Notes under the pieces: model-generated
The model's input: only the letters and a program-made list of their open reading frames with translations
Told to the model about the DNA's origin: nothing
Databases searched by the model: none
NCBI GenBank assembly: GCA_014871385.1
Contig: CM026427.1
Span: 10,044,430-10,108,429 of the forward strand
Origin: Ceratodon purpureus
Lineage: Eukaryota; Streptophyta; Bryopsida; Pseudoditrichales; Ditrichaceae
DNA: 64,000 nt
Direction of reading: 5' to 3'
Translations under genes and position numbers: made by a program
Shown: positions 1-11,666 of the stretch, one piece after another
How positions within the stretch are numbered: position 1 is the first letter of the stretch
How the letters are laid out: each line of letters starts with the position of its first letter

Positions 1-253
1 GTTCTCCAACCGAGACGCAACGAAACCCAAACCCTAAAACTCCCCGACTCCACTCCCACCCAAAAAACCGACAAAAAAAACACCTAAAAACATTCAAAAA
101 CACAAAACCCCACAAAAATAAAAACACTGCAACCACTCCGTCAAAACCCCTCCCTCCAAAACCCACATCCTCCCAATCAAATGTTCTACAAAGAGGAAAG
201 AAACCAGCCCATCAGAAACCCCAACCACGGAATCTGTCCTAAGAAATGGGAAC

Positions 254-508
254 TCACATGTCGAGGGTTCTCTGGAGACACGCAGTGAGATTTGGAAGCG
301 GAAACTGGGTGAGGAGAAACGGACAATGTGAGAAGAAGAGGAGGTGGGGCGGTGAGAGAGGGTGTGAGCTTACCGGAGAGCGTGATGGAAGCGCGAGTCG
401 GATCGAGAGCGTGACGGCGGAGCGCGATGCGAAGTCGGAGACGGCGCTCTTCGTGACGAGCCTCCTCATGGCTTCTCCTCTCCGTGCCCTCATCTGGATG
501 AGAATCAT
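254..508 (-). CDS. First exon of a gene leaving the left edge; likely organelle-targeted protein
   Basis: A minus-strand open frame begins at the ATG at 508 (in-frame alternatives at 493 and 469) and meets a good splice donor, TCTCCG|GTAAGC, so the coding exon ends at 374; codons between 373 and 254 are probably intron. The exon gives 45 residues rich in Arg, Ser, Ala and Val with no acidic residue until Glu12 (MRRLVTKSAVSDFASRSAV after the third Met), the look of a mitochondrial presequence. The rest of the gene lies outside the window, so no function can be given. The overlapping plus-strand frame at 246-515 is the antisense shadow. Confidence 0.5.
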   Translation of the reverse strand: MILIQMRARRGEAMRRLVTKSAVSDFASRSAVTLSIRLALPSRSPVSSHPLSPPHLLFFSHCPFLLTQFPLPNLTACLQRTLDM

Positions 509-515
509 TGGGTGA

Positions 516-1765
516 ATGAAGTTGGGATGAACCTAGGATGAACTTACTCGTACTTTATGAGTGGTGTTTGGTCTCTCATAACTATTTTATGACATTTAGC
601 ACAGGATGCTAGCTCCCACATAAATGTTGGCCACTTTTGCTACCTAGTGCATATATTGCATACGATAACTCCTTGATATATTGTAATATCCTTCAGATAG
701 TAGGGTGGTACCATGATGATATCCGTGGAAATTCATATCATGAATTTGCTACATATTTATGGTATAATGTAAATTTTACTTGAAATGTATTTTTTTTCAT
801 GGAGACTTAACAATCTCATTATTTTTGTAGCAAGTCACTTTTGGGATTGCATTGTGGTGAATGAATTTTGGATGAATCTAATATGGAGTCGGTCTTCTAG
901 TGATTTTTGGAAGGGAAAAATGAGAAGTTTCGGATGATCTAAGGACAGACACGATTTAGGTGGATGAATCTACTTTGGGTGTGGAGATTTGAATTAATAA
1001 TGTTCATGGTAGCATACTAACGTGGATGATGTGGTGGTGTTGGACTATATTAGGCGCACCTAAAATTGTTGACCTTTATTTAGCAATTCAAAATTTCCTT
1101 AAAAAATATTATAATCTTCAAAATAGGATTTCATGAGGAATGCAAAAAATTTGTATCCTGAAATTTGTAATTCTCAATTTTATAGAAAATCTCAAAGTGT
1201 AAAGTACTCTCTGACCTATTTCTAACTAAAAAATTCCTATGAGCAATAATAGTGGTCTTCAATTTTGCTTACCATTGAACCGAAAACCGTATTTTATGAT
1301 TGTGAGAGTTCACCCACTAGCAAGGTGATCAATAAGCAAATCAGTCCTCCAAATGAGGACTGATAATTCGCTTTTAGAGATTCTAAAGGTTGGTGGGATC
1401 ATACTGGGGGTGGTGGTTTTGAGGGCTATGGTGATTTTAGGTGCGTCTACCATGGCTTGTTATTAGAAGTGTGCATCTACCATAGCTCGTTATTAGAAGT
1501 GAACAGTGATGAAGGGTTTTAACTCTAGACATTCAACAGTCACATCTCACACGCCTAGTACTTGTTCAATGATGCCTTACTAGTGAACAGGATGGATGGT
1601 CTACTTTCCATTCTAGAAAGGAAATTTTTCCTAAATTTACAATAGTTTTGGATGAAGTTGGCTTGAATTTAAGTTGAATGGTTTGGGAAAAAAAATTCAA
1701 ATACAAGAAATATGAAGCTATAAAAAAACTTTTAATAATTTTTTTAAATTATATGTAATATTATA
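516..1765. other. AT-rich intergenic DNA, no gene seen
   Basis: Many stops in all frames and no recognisable repeat apart from low-complexity A/T runs. It is the probable promoter side of the gene whose first exon is at 374-508. Confidence 0.6.
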
Positions 1766-1867
1766 CTTCCACTATTCCATAATGGCTGGTACACAGGGTT
1801 TTTCAAATCTACCTGTTGAACTAGATTTGAGAGAACGTATGTGCCAGCCATCATTAGATAGAGGGAG
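1766..1867. mobile_element. Stowaway-like MITE (Tc1/mariner type)
   Basis: A 102-bp element flanked by TA on both sides (1764-1765 and 1868-1869). Its ends are imperfect inverted repeats: the left end reads CTTCCACTATTCCATAATGG, and the reverse complement of the right end starts CTCCCTCTATCTAATGATGG. The CTCCCTC start and TA target duplication are the Stowaway signature. It has no coding capacity. Confidence 0.65.
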
Positions 1868-2025
1868 TACCACTTTGCTTATTTTGAAAACTTGTTTGGA
1901 ATAATAATTAATTTAATTATTTATATATTTAGCAATCAAGCAAATGTTTGAAGGTAATTTTTATGTGATTATTATTTTGGATATAAAAAAAAATTAAAAA
2001 TGCCAATTTTAATTGTCTTATCTAA

Positions 2026-2278
2026 TTAACCCTTAATTGACATATGGGACCAATATGGTCCTCGAGGGAGGCTTTCGCAGCTTTTGATCTCAACGGTGGC
2101 ATTTTTTGAGATTTTATCCGATGTGATTGATTTTTTTTTGCATTGGGTACATAATCAAGTTACTTCGACATTCACCGTTTCGGATTTTCAAAATTGTTTC
2201 ATTATATATGCAGAAATATGGCAAAAAGCCAATGAGGTTGCATTATTCTCCAAAACAAGGATGTCAATTAAGGGTTAA
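2026..2278. mobile_element. 253-bp MITE with 18-bp perfect inverted ends; TTAA borders
   Basis: TTAACCCTTAATTGACAT at 2026-2043 is exactly mirrored by ATGTCAATTAAGGGTTAA at 2261-2278. If the outer TTAA is read as target duplication, the ends are CCCTTAATTGACAT, as expected for a piggyBac-type insertion. If only TTA/TAA is the duplication, a PIF/Harbinger origin fits equally well. The interior is non-coding; frames at 2084-2357 lie inside or overlap it and have no ATG-led coding signal. Confidence 0.6.
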
Positions 2279-3668
2279 GCAAAATAAGACCATGTCTTAC
2301 TTACAAAGTAGAGGACCATATTCTCAAGTGGGCCCAATTGGAGACTCAATAATTTAGGACCGAATTCCAAAAATTTCCAACATGATTTTCTAAAGCATCT
2401 AGGGAGTTACCACATGGCATAGTGGACAAATTTGGGGTTATCATTGCTCAAAATAAGACTTTCATAGAGATAACATTTTGATTTTTATTGTCTAGGATGA
2501 GGATGCAAAGAATGTGTGATTAATTTTTTGTCGATTTAAAAAATAGCCCACTTAAAGGGCCAATTTATAACAAAGACATTGTATTTAGTGCTTCTTGAGA
2601 ACAATTTTGAGTGACAACATGGTTTTAATCACAAAATTCTACAAACATTTTTATGCATAGAGATGGTTGTTTACTAGAGTAAAAATAGTAGTTTTTGTGG
2701 TAGAGAAAAAATAATAATAGGGTGATTAGTGGGAGCACATGTCAGTAGCAATGGATAAAATAGTGCAAGAAACTTAGGGATTTGTTAGTAGTCAAGAGAT
2801 AGTAGAAGAATTATAGCTTTTAAGCTAGCCTTTACGGATTTCAATATCACATTTGAGCACACAATAATGGTTATGGAGAGAATTTAGAAGTGGATTTAGG
2901 CTTTAACCAGCACATGACATAATTTGAACATGGATGAAGACGGAAATATAGAAACCTAATCATTCACGCTAATACATTTAATGTTTCATTATTTGTAATA
3001 TAATATATATATACATCATTAATTTAAAACTGGATGTCATATAATATTCAATATATAGTAATAATTTATTATAAGGTCAGTCATTCTTAAAATTATAGGA
3101 GTGGTAGTCATGGTTTGTAAGCCTAACTCCTCCATAGTATCTAAATTCATTAGATTTACACTATTCATTAAATTATAATTAATGAATATATAATTATATA
3201 TTTTATAAACATATTATCAATTATCAATTTCAATAACTAAACAATAAACTTAACATTGTTATTAAATATTATAACATATACGTATGTTTAGTGACATTGA
3301 TAATTGAATAACATAACAATATAGAATAAATACTCTAATTAAATTTTTGTGCGAGCCAATGACGGAAATAGAGTGAAACAAAACCTAATAAATGTGGAAA
3401 ATTAAACTAATAGGGGCAGTTTCAATTCAAAAACAGACGGATTCCTACAGGATTTCGCACGAATGTGTATCCTAGGATAAACAAAGCAATGCCCTTCCTT
3501 CCAGGCTCCAGAAGGCGGCAGTGTGTCAATATGAAACTACAATAGCTGTCATATCTGATTCATGGAAAAATTTCAACTTGCCGCAAAAACTACATGGAAA
3601 AATATCACCCTATCATGGCTGGTCCAGAAATAGTGTACGTAGCAATCAGCCTCGTTGAAGGGTCAAAA
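2279..3668. other. AT-rich intergenic DNA, no gene seen
   Basis: Very AT-rich (especially 2990-3340, with short runs of AT dinucleotides). No open frame of interest and no clear terminal repeats. Confidence 0.6.
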
Positions 3669-5317
3669 TCAATCGGTACTACCACTGTTGCTACTACCAC
3701 TACTACCCGCTGGCTCATTAATTTTCTTTCCATACATCGCATATAATGCAACCTTTATGTCATCATTCTCGCCACCTTTCGTGCGTTCCTTGGCACTAGA
3801 TCTCACATCCATGTTGAGTTTAAGCCTGCCCAACTCCGCAACATGGCGGAATTCCTGCAACCACAAAGCAATGTATTAAACTAAAAACAACAAATAGGTA
3901 TGGAAAACTAAGAAGTTAAGAAAGTAAAAAATTTACATACCTTTGAAAACTCAGAATCAAGTATTATACCATAGTACTTTAAGAAAGCTGCCTTCCCATC
4001 TTTCGTGGCAATATCACCAAATGGATGGCTGGTTGCGTTTCGTGTGGTCCGAACGTAAGAGTGAGCGATCCATTCATGCAATATTGCAACTAAATTCTCC
4101 TTGTTCCTTAAAAAAGTGATTGCATTAGAAATTTTAGAGTCTTCTCCTTCGACATAAGACTCATTCTCCTCACCTGCATCCTGCAGACTTGAGGACGACC
4201 GAGGAGGCGGAGACGCCGAGCTGTTCCTCGCATTGCCGCATATGCATGAAGCTATGCCGATGCTGCTCACGTAGATCGTTCATGCCCCTGCAGCGATAAG
4301 GGTAGAGTGTAGGGAAGCAGCAAGACAGAGTGTAGCCGAACCAAGGGTAGCGACATGAGTCGAGGTCGTTGCGCACCGGCACTCGCCAGCGCTCCAACAC
4401 ACATATTCCCTCATCCAGTGTTGACCAAAAAATGCCAGTCAATTTGTTTTTTAGGTAGCATAGCTTCTCTTTGTCACTTCTTCGAATTGCCATGCCACCG
4501 GTGACTGCATCGTTGAGCATTAGAATAGCCTCGGCAAATACGCCAAAGCTGATATTGCCCACTCAACCTTTCAAACAAAACCGAGAATTAATAATCAAAA
4601 ATACAAAATCCAAGCAATGAACTTTAAACAAAACTATCAATTAAAAAATTAATTACCTGAAATAGCACTAGCAATTGGCCAATTTTGACGTTTTGCAGCA
4701 ACTATTACAATTTCCGTGCAATCAAAAACAACATTTTAGAAAATTTCGAAAAAAAATTAGAAGACATTAACACAAAAAGAAAACAAATAATCTAGAAAAA
4801 CAAAGGAAACTTACGATGCTTCATCAACAACATCTGCATTCTGAGGCATGTTGCACATATTCTTCAAAATACTGCTGAAGTCCTTCTCCAACAATTTGAA
4901 GGCCTCGGCGCATACAACAGGCTCTGATAGACCCAGCCCTAAGAAAGCCAATGTTGATAAACGCTGTTGTAGCTCCTGTTCTTGCTGCTGTTGCTGCTGT
5001 ACCTGTTGCTTTAGCTTGGATAACTCCGATGACACATCCTCAAGGGTAAAGAGTCTCCCAACTTTACCCTTGTCATCAACATTGGTTGCAACAATGCAAT
5101 CACGGTTCTCGAGTGCAGGATCTCCAATTTGACGTTTCGTATTCGATAATCGGAATACATAATCACCCTCAGAAAGGAGGTTGGGATCTTCAGTGTTCGA
5201 AGTCACATCTTCCACCCAGTCGACAACTGAGCGCACCTTCATCAAGCGCCTCCTCTTCCCACCTTCACAATCTTCATGAATGTTTGTACCACCTTCCACC
5301 TCAATGAGAACATCCAT
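3669..5317 (-). CDS. Unrecognised multi-exon gene, perhaps decayed
   Basis: Four coding blocks lie in order on the minus strand. Block 1 starts at the ATG at 5317 and runs to a donor at 4815 (GCATC|GTAAGT); it includes KRRRL, a Gln run (KQQVQQQQQQEQELQQRL, likely coiled coil) and an acidic N-terminus. A small open block lies near 4662-4706, block 2 at about 4562-4187, and block 3 at about 4270-3941. The block 3 to block 4 junction is clean: TCAAAG|GTATGT to TTGCAG|GAATTC, in phase, ending at 3669 with a Ser/Gly-rich tail. The joints 1-2 and 2-3 could not be made in phase with obvious sites, so the gene may be broken or spliced in a way I could not see. The family is not recognised. A domesticated or transposon-borne DNA-binding protein is possible (basic patch plus coiled coil), but nothing proves it. 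Confidence 0.4.
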
Positions 5318-6363
5318 CGCCTAAATTGAAAACAGAAGCACAAGAAAAAACAAATCACAATCTCTACATTTGGAATTTGTAAGAGGGGACATTGTAGGTT
5401 CATTCGGTGTGAATTTGAAGAGAACGTCCACCTTCACTCCAGCAACCTCACCTTCTTTAACACTTGTCATTTTTCTATGGATGTCTCAAATCCTAAAGAA
5501 AGCAATATATGAGTATAGATATTACCTTCTACGCATAGTTAGAGAAAAAAAATGAGGGTGGTATGACTTAATTTTTGTCCTTACTTGAGCCAATTCCAGT
5601 CAAGAAAACAATAAGAAAACAACCTCTTCTAGATTCTTATTTATGGAGACGGCAGATTTTTGACATTTACAGACTTTTGTTAAGGGACTAGTGGAAGTAT
5701 TAGCTAAAAAAAGAAAAAATATATGCAGAAAAAAATAGAAAAAGAGAGCCAGTAAAGGACAAGGGAAGCAACAAAATGAATTATAACAAAGAAAAAGCAA
5801 GATTCACTGGTAGACTGTAGTAGAAGTGACGTTCTTAACCGACTGAAAAACATGAAAATTGTTACTTTTATTTGTCTCTTGTGACGAACTTGACTGACAA
5901 GCACCACTTTAATTTGTCTGTTGTGGCGATCCTGACTCATGAGCACCTCTAACCCTAGTCAGGAGCGACACATTTGCTACTAGTGATTGCGCATCTCAGA
6001 GAGTACAAAAGAAACTTGAGAAACAACTTTAAAGAACAAGAAAAAAATGTGACACATGCCGGTTGGAGCCGTGTGGAGGGTAGAGCCAAAGCAAACATCT
6101 CCAACAATTCCAATAGGCACTTCTAATGGACCTCCACATGCAGACCATGCTAATGGGATCACTATTTACATCAAAGGTGCGGCGGGTGGCATGAGCGTAT
6201 CTTTAAACTTAGGGCGTACTTATTACTAAACAATGTGCATTGCACGTTTTCAAGGCGACATTCATAGACCTCCTAGCTGTGGTTACAAAGACAATCTTAG
6301 TGAAAAAACATGCACACAAGCAAGTATTATGACTATCTTGGGGCTGTAGGCAAAACCACTACA
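5318..6363. other. Intergenic DNA upstream of the 5317 gene, no gene seen
   Basis: Holds A-rich low-complexity DNA around 5700-5800 and two related ~50-bp segments around 5865-5950 (ATTTGTCT.TTGTGRCGA repeated). No supported coding region. Confidence 0.5.
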
Positions 6364-6546
6364 CTAGGGGAGATCACTTCCAAATATTACGTAACAACGT
6401 GCGAACAAAGATAGGGTCCAAATAAATCTTTGAAAATAATTTTTATTACTAATTATAGTAAGAATTATTTTTAATTTTTAGGGTACTTTTAAATACCCTT
6501 TGTTCACATGTGATACTCAAAAGATACAAAGAGTGATCTCCCCGAG
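6364..6546. mobile_element. hAT-type MITE with perfect 8-bp target duplication
   Basis: The 8-bp direct repeat CCACTACA borders the element at 6356-6363 and 6547-6554. The inverted ends are CTAGGGGAGATCACT on the left and, as reverse complement of the right, CTCGGGGAGATCACT. A second inverted pair (GAACAAAGATAGGGT near 6397 and ACCCTTTGTTC near 6496) makes the whole element fold back on itself. The 8-bp duplication points to the hAT superfamily. It is non-autonomous, with no coding. Confidence 0.75.
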
Positions 6547-6554
6547 CCACTACA

Positions 6555-9361
6555 TCATTTGGAGCCTTTCCCGTAGGTTGCAATGGCACAACTATCTCCA
6601 CTCAATTGCTTAAGTCTAATCCAAAACCTACAAATAGTTTATTCCCATCGCCATTCAACGTCATTCTATCCACTTGTATATAACAATGTCGCTTCATAGT
6701 TGAGTCTTACATAGGAAGGAAGAAGAGGCGAATGGAAATTTGAGGAGAGGAGAAGATAACAAGGAAGACAAGATCTAAGAAGAGGGATTGATGAGGCAAG
6801 CTAGCGGTTGGCGGTGCAAATATTGCAACGAGCATCATTCACCATGCTGGTAAGCGTGGTCAAAGGCTCAGACATGGTAGTTCTAGCAATTTGAAATGTA
6901 TTACCACATGCTACCTTTAGGGTTGTGCAAGTCAAAATTTGGGGTAAGGAGTGGATGATTTTAACCTCTAAAGTTGAAAGGCATCAAAACTGCCAAAATC
7001 CTTCAAAACTAGCCTCTTTCAATATAAGATGTAAGTTTTCAAGTTTTGATGTATTTTCGGGGATGAAATTGTAAGATTTAGTACTTTACTTGTAAATGTA
7101 CATGTACCTCAAATCTTAGATTTAAAATCTTTATCATTTATGAAATCATAATGATCAAAGTTCAAAAAAAAGTTTTTTTCTTTTGTTGCAAAATGGGTTT
7201 GAAGTGTTTTGTGAGCCAAAAAAAAAAACAACTTCAAAACCAAATTTGAGCTAAGGCTCTTTAAATTCATGTTTCTAGATGGATTTGGAATATGTCCATG
7301 CACTTTTTACCCTTATACGACCTATAAAACCTAAAGAAATGCTTGAATTTTCACATGCAAGTATGCTGAAATTCAAATTCAAAGGCCAGTCTTTGATAAT
7401 TAAAAAGGCATATAAAGAAATATCCGATTGAAAATGTGAGCGGTCAGATCATGCCTAAACAATTTATTTACATGTACAAAAAATCAAAACTTGAAAAAAT
7501 TGAATCTCAATTTTTGGTGAATTTTTGAAGTTTCTGTGATCTAATTAATTTTGGGCAGGTTTTGAGGATAAATTAGTATAGACTGCAGTTTTGGGCAGAT
7601 TTCAGCATGCCCTAATAGTCTTTTCAAACTTTGACTACAAATATCTTCCAAAGTATGAGGAATTTTGAAGCATGAATGGTCTTGTTGAAAAACTCCATGA
7701 TGTGCAAAAATTCGACTTCATACAATCTATATTTTAGTATTTGAGAGCTTGGCCAAAGTCAAATCGACCTTGGTAGGGTTCTTTTTTACTTTAGAGGTTA
7801 AACACAACCATAGGTGCTATCACAGATAGGCACAAATTTTCTTGAAACCTACCTACAAAACTAATGAATTCATGCATGTGTTAAAGGTATATGTTGAACA
7901 TTGACAAGCTCTTCATTTGCTCGGGTTTGAAATATTCTATCCTTAACGTACAAAATCCAACCTCTAAATTTTACACCAACCTTGTGCCCAACAAGGTGGC
8001 CACTTTAGGCTACACAACTTATAAATTCATAAGAAATTCTCTAAGACATACCCAAACATTTTGTTATTTTATGGCACACCTTTGCACCAGCTTTGCAAAA
8101 CATCCTAGATTTACAAACTTTTTGTTTGACAACGTGAACTATGCAAAACCCGAAATTTAGTCAGAAACATGGACCTCTACATTAGAGAACCAAGGGTCTG
8201 CAAGAGAATTACTGTAGTTTGTTCAGGCATGTCCCATAAGTGAATCTTCAATAGTATGATACGTCACAGTATCCGCTGGGATCACGCACTTACAAATGCC
8301 TCCCAGAAGGCTTTGTGGATCAGGACCAATCTGCACTTACTATGGTATATATGCTGGTCATGAAATTCAAGAAAGGCATTAAAACAAGGCTTCATCCACA
8401 CTGGGCACAATCATTTTAATATTCTCAGGGTGTGCCTAACTTAATTGGCTGTGCCGGGATAAATGTCATTCCAAGCACCCTTTGCAAGCACCCAGCAAGT
8501 CCTTTTGGGAAGGTCCCTTCGAGTTGCAGCTCAATTGAGCTGTCCAAGGGGGCCTTCAGGAGCACCATGTCATTAATGTGGGTAGGCAAGGTCTTCTCAT
8601 TTTGATTTCCTTTCCATTTTGCCAGCCCAGCTGCTCTTGGCAATTACTTTTGCACTCAAATTTCTTATTTTTAAGGTTGATTAAACCATGAATGGCATGT
8701 ATGGGATAATGGGACTGTGGAACTGAAAATTTGACTTAATGTCATCTTCATTAATCATGTTCTCATTTTCTCTGCAGTAAACTGATAATAAGTGGAAATA
8801 AATGGACAAAATAATAATTAGAAGTACACCCAACTAATTGAATATGGAGTTACGTGTTAATATGTTACACCTCTTATTTTGTTCATTTTGCAACCAAACC
8901 GGTTAGTGCAGTGCTTGATGTGCACTCCAATTACAGATCCAAGAAATCTCAGCACTCCATGATATTGGTAAAACATGTCAATGAGACATGCAAACTCTTT
9001 GTCGTGAGTATTGGACATCTTTGTATTGCAAATTTCAAGAGAATCTTTGTATGTCTTCAAAAAGTGTCTCCAGTCAATGTGGCATGTCTTGCATGGTTAT
9101 CATCTACTGCATTCTTATAACTGTTAACTCCCTAGAATTAATATTACTACCTTAATTATAAACATGTCCATTTCAATTGCCACAACCTACACTCATGATG
9201 CATTTCACACGACAAAAAATACAAGATGAGTGCTGATTCAAAGGCTCTTCCTTACCTTCAAAACTCAGGTTCAAACGGAGCAATCAATCATGGATAAAGT
9301 ATTACACTACCTAATGGGTCCTCATCACAAACTAACTAAATTCCAAGTAAAACTCGCTTCT
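6555..9361. other. AT-rich intergenic DNA, no gene seen
   Basis: Long stretch with short random frames only (the longest begin at non-ATG codons). No terminal repeats or tandem arrays were recognised. The frame at 7891-8160 has coding-like length but no domain or splice context and is not called. Confidence 0.5.
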
Positions 9362-9902
9362 TCAAAGCTCCAAGTCTAGCTTACAAACAGTGACCCAGAA
9401 GATCATGGCATGAGACAGCACTGTGCACACAACAACGTGGCATGCAGCGATGAAAGAATTCATCTCACAGCTTCTGCGTGAATCTCTTAACGTAGATACT
9501 ATATTTCTACCCGCTGTCAGCCTCCACACTTTAGGATATAGTTGATAAATATATTTCCACAAAGGGACATCTGCAGTGGCTTGCAAGAGCAGACGAAAAG
9601 GTGCATCGACAGCAGCTGGAAACAAGTCCCGGAATTTCATACCACCAGCTGCCGACGAGTCGCCTTCGATGTGAGTTTAGCAAGATTAAAATAACATTAA
9701 TTAGCCATAAACCAATGACCACAATCAACAACTGGAACGGCGACTGCAGCTGGTGAGTCTCTTCAAACACTGCTTCCGTCGACAACGCCGACGTTCTTCT
9801 AGTCATGGAAGTGATCTCTTGATGAAGAATCCACACAGCTTGCGTGTTGTGAGTCAGGTTCGGTTGCATGGATCTATGGCTGATTCTCCCATTCAACCTC
9901 AT
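9362..9902 (-). CDS. Possible small gene, divergent from the GDU-like gene
   Basis: Two overlapping minus-strand frames look more coding-like than chance. The upstream one starts at an ATG at 9902 and reads a polar stretch followed by a hydrophobic run (FQLLIVVIGLWLINVILILL). The downstream one reads GDSSAAGGMKFRDLF onward to a stop at 9362. A short AT-rich intron with acceptor CATCGAAG|GCGAC (near 9668) could join them, using donor ATTG|GTTTATG in the right phase; the hydrophobic run would then be mostly intron. No family recognised. It could equally be non-coding. Confidence 0.25.
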
Positions 9903-9935
9903 CTCGCCAACCGATACCAGACTGCAAGCGAATGA

Positions 9936-10898
9936 CTAGTCAAGGCAGGGATCATCCCAACTGGGCTTTGGTAGATCAGGTTCTGTTTTGCAGGTTGTAT
10001 GTGGAGTTGGAAATGTGTGTACGATAGTTATCGATGGCTGGGCCACAGGGGCCCACGGATTTGCTCGATAGTTTAATGCAAGCGCCTCTAGAATTACGTG
10101 TTTCTGTGATCAGCAGGTACGGCGGTGCGAGACACGCTTGGTTTGGGCAAGGCCGCGTCTAGAGTGGTTTGTGAGGCGCAGGTGACGGCATCCGGGTTAG
10201 ATAGTAGTGCCGCTCTGGTGATTATACACATGCTAGGCTTATGATCATAAGTTGGAATTGTTGGGAGTAATTGTGTGTGGGCTCAGAGCACACGGAGCTC
10301 TAGTTTTCGGTGCAGGGTTGAGGGTGCGGGAAGCTGACTGGCAGGAGCTAGAGACGTTGAAATATGGGGGATGGCACTTGTACTGTTGCCGGGATCTAGG
10401 TCTTGATGAGCTGATGTACTGTTACGTAACAGTCAGGTGGAAAGTGTTGTGTGTTGGTAACGGATTGACGTCTAGGTGGAGCTTTTTGGAGCAATTCAGA
10501 TACGTTGATCATCTGCAATTAGGATGTGCGAGCTCTCGAAGTTACCGTAACTGAAGGAGTTGCACGAATTTCTTAATGACGAGCATTTCCGTGTTAGTGG
10601 CAAATCGGCGACGTGACGACAAAGCGATTAGACTCGTGTGATCGACTTGTTCTCTGTTTTTGCAATCGGGTTTGGGGATTGGATCGGGTTCCAAGTGAAG
10701 TTCTTCACGGGGATTGGCTTTGGCAGAGGATTCTCCGCTTGGGGATGTAAGCGACAACGGAAGGATACCGACTTATGTTACGCACGATTCACATGGCTGA
10801 CCCTCCATAACTTCAATCTGGAGAAGATTAAATCAATAATCGTGATAGGATACCTATCAATTTTTCTTCTGGTTTGTGTTTTCGCGGTGTCAAGTGCA
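9936..10898. other. Upstream/5'UTR region of the GDU-like gene
   Basis: Moderately GC-rich DNA between the divergent candidate at 9902 and the ATG at 10899. The open frame at 10252-10554 starts at a TTG and shows no domain. The frame in phase with the membrane protein extends back to 10638 without an ATG; it includes a hydrophobic run (IIVIGYLSIFLLVCVFAVSS) just before the chosen Met. This could be a signal anchor if an upstream exon supplies the start. Confidence 0.4.
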
Positions 10899-11666
10899 AT
10901 GGAAGCTCGAATAACGTCATTTGAGTGGAAACGGCCTGCACTCGAAGGCAGGGCCCTTCTCGGCACCCATGCGGCTCCGGAGAATACAGATCAAGCGCCG
11001 CCGCCTCTCATCAGCCCAGTGTCGCCCAAGCACATGAAAGCGAATTACTCTATGGTGGCGACCTTAACCATCCTCATGGTTATAGCAGTCGGCGCCATTT
11101 TTTGCTGCTGTTATCAATGGGAGACACGATTGCGAGGGCAAAGCGAGGCTCAGAGTCCAGGCCATTCAGAGCTAGCCGGAGGCACACGGTCGTCATCAAA
11201 CCCTCTGCAAGACTCGGTAAGCCCTTCGAGGACAAGGATGAACTCAAATCCCTGCACCTCTAGTAATTTGTTCGGCTAGAAACCAAACCAACTACTTCTA
11301 ATTCGACTAAGTCAAATTACCCTCGACATCGCCACAATTACACCATAGCTGAGTTCAAACATGATATCCTTCGAGATGCTGCTAGGCTGTGTAAGCAGAG
11401 GCATAATTTCTTCCGTAGCAGCAGAGAAAACATCGCTCTAATCCTAAGCATCATTGTTTGAACTGCAGGTTCCATCAATCTCGGTGATAATGCCCGGAGA
11501 AGACATACCTCGGTACGTGGCCTGGGCAGCCCCACAAGGATTCCCTATTGCTTCTACCACGCCAGAAGCTAGAGCTCAACCCGAAGCGAACCAACATGTC
11601 GAGAAAACCGGTCACAACACCGTCGTGGCTCCCAATTCGTGGATCCCTAGCAGAGTCTCAGGTTGA
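10899..11666 (+). CDS. GLUTAMINE DUMPER-like single-pass membrane protein (VIMAG-type motif)
   Basis: Two exons: 10899-11216, donor GACTCG|GTAAGC, and 11469-11666 after acceptor CTGCAG|GTTCC, joined in phase 0 to give 171 residues. The N-terminal part is Pro-rich (APPPLISPVSPKH). One membrane helix follows at about residues 51-70 (YSMVATLTILMVIAVGAIF, then CCC), then a cytoplasmic Ser-rich linker, and at the start of exon 2 the motif VIMPGEDIPRYVA. This matches in order and spacing the plant GDU proteins, which have one helix followed by VIMAGxDxPRYLA. GDU proteins act at the plasma membrane with the E3 ligase LOG2 to raise amino-acid export. Seen here: the architecture and motif, with Pro in place of the motif's Ala. 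Inferred: the same role. The start is the only ATG in frame; an upstream exon is possible. Confidence 0.7.

Noticed and set aside
7891-8160. 89-codon frame in the AT-rich region
   Set aside because: Begins at an ATG-poor context with no domain, no neighbours and AT-biased composition like random sequence.
10252-10554. 100-codon frame before the GDU-like gene
   Set aside because: It starts at TTG, has no domain and probably lies in the leader or promoter.
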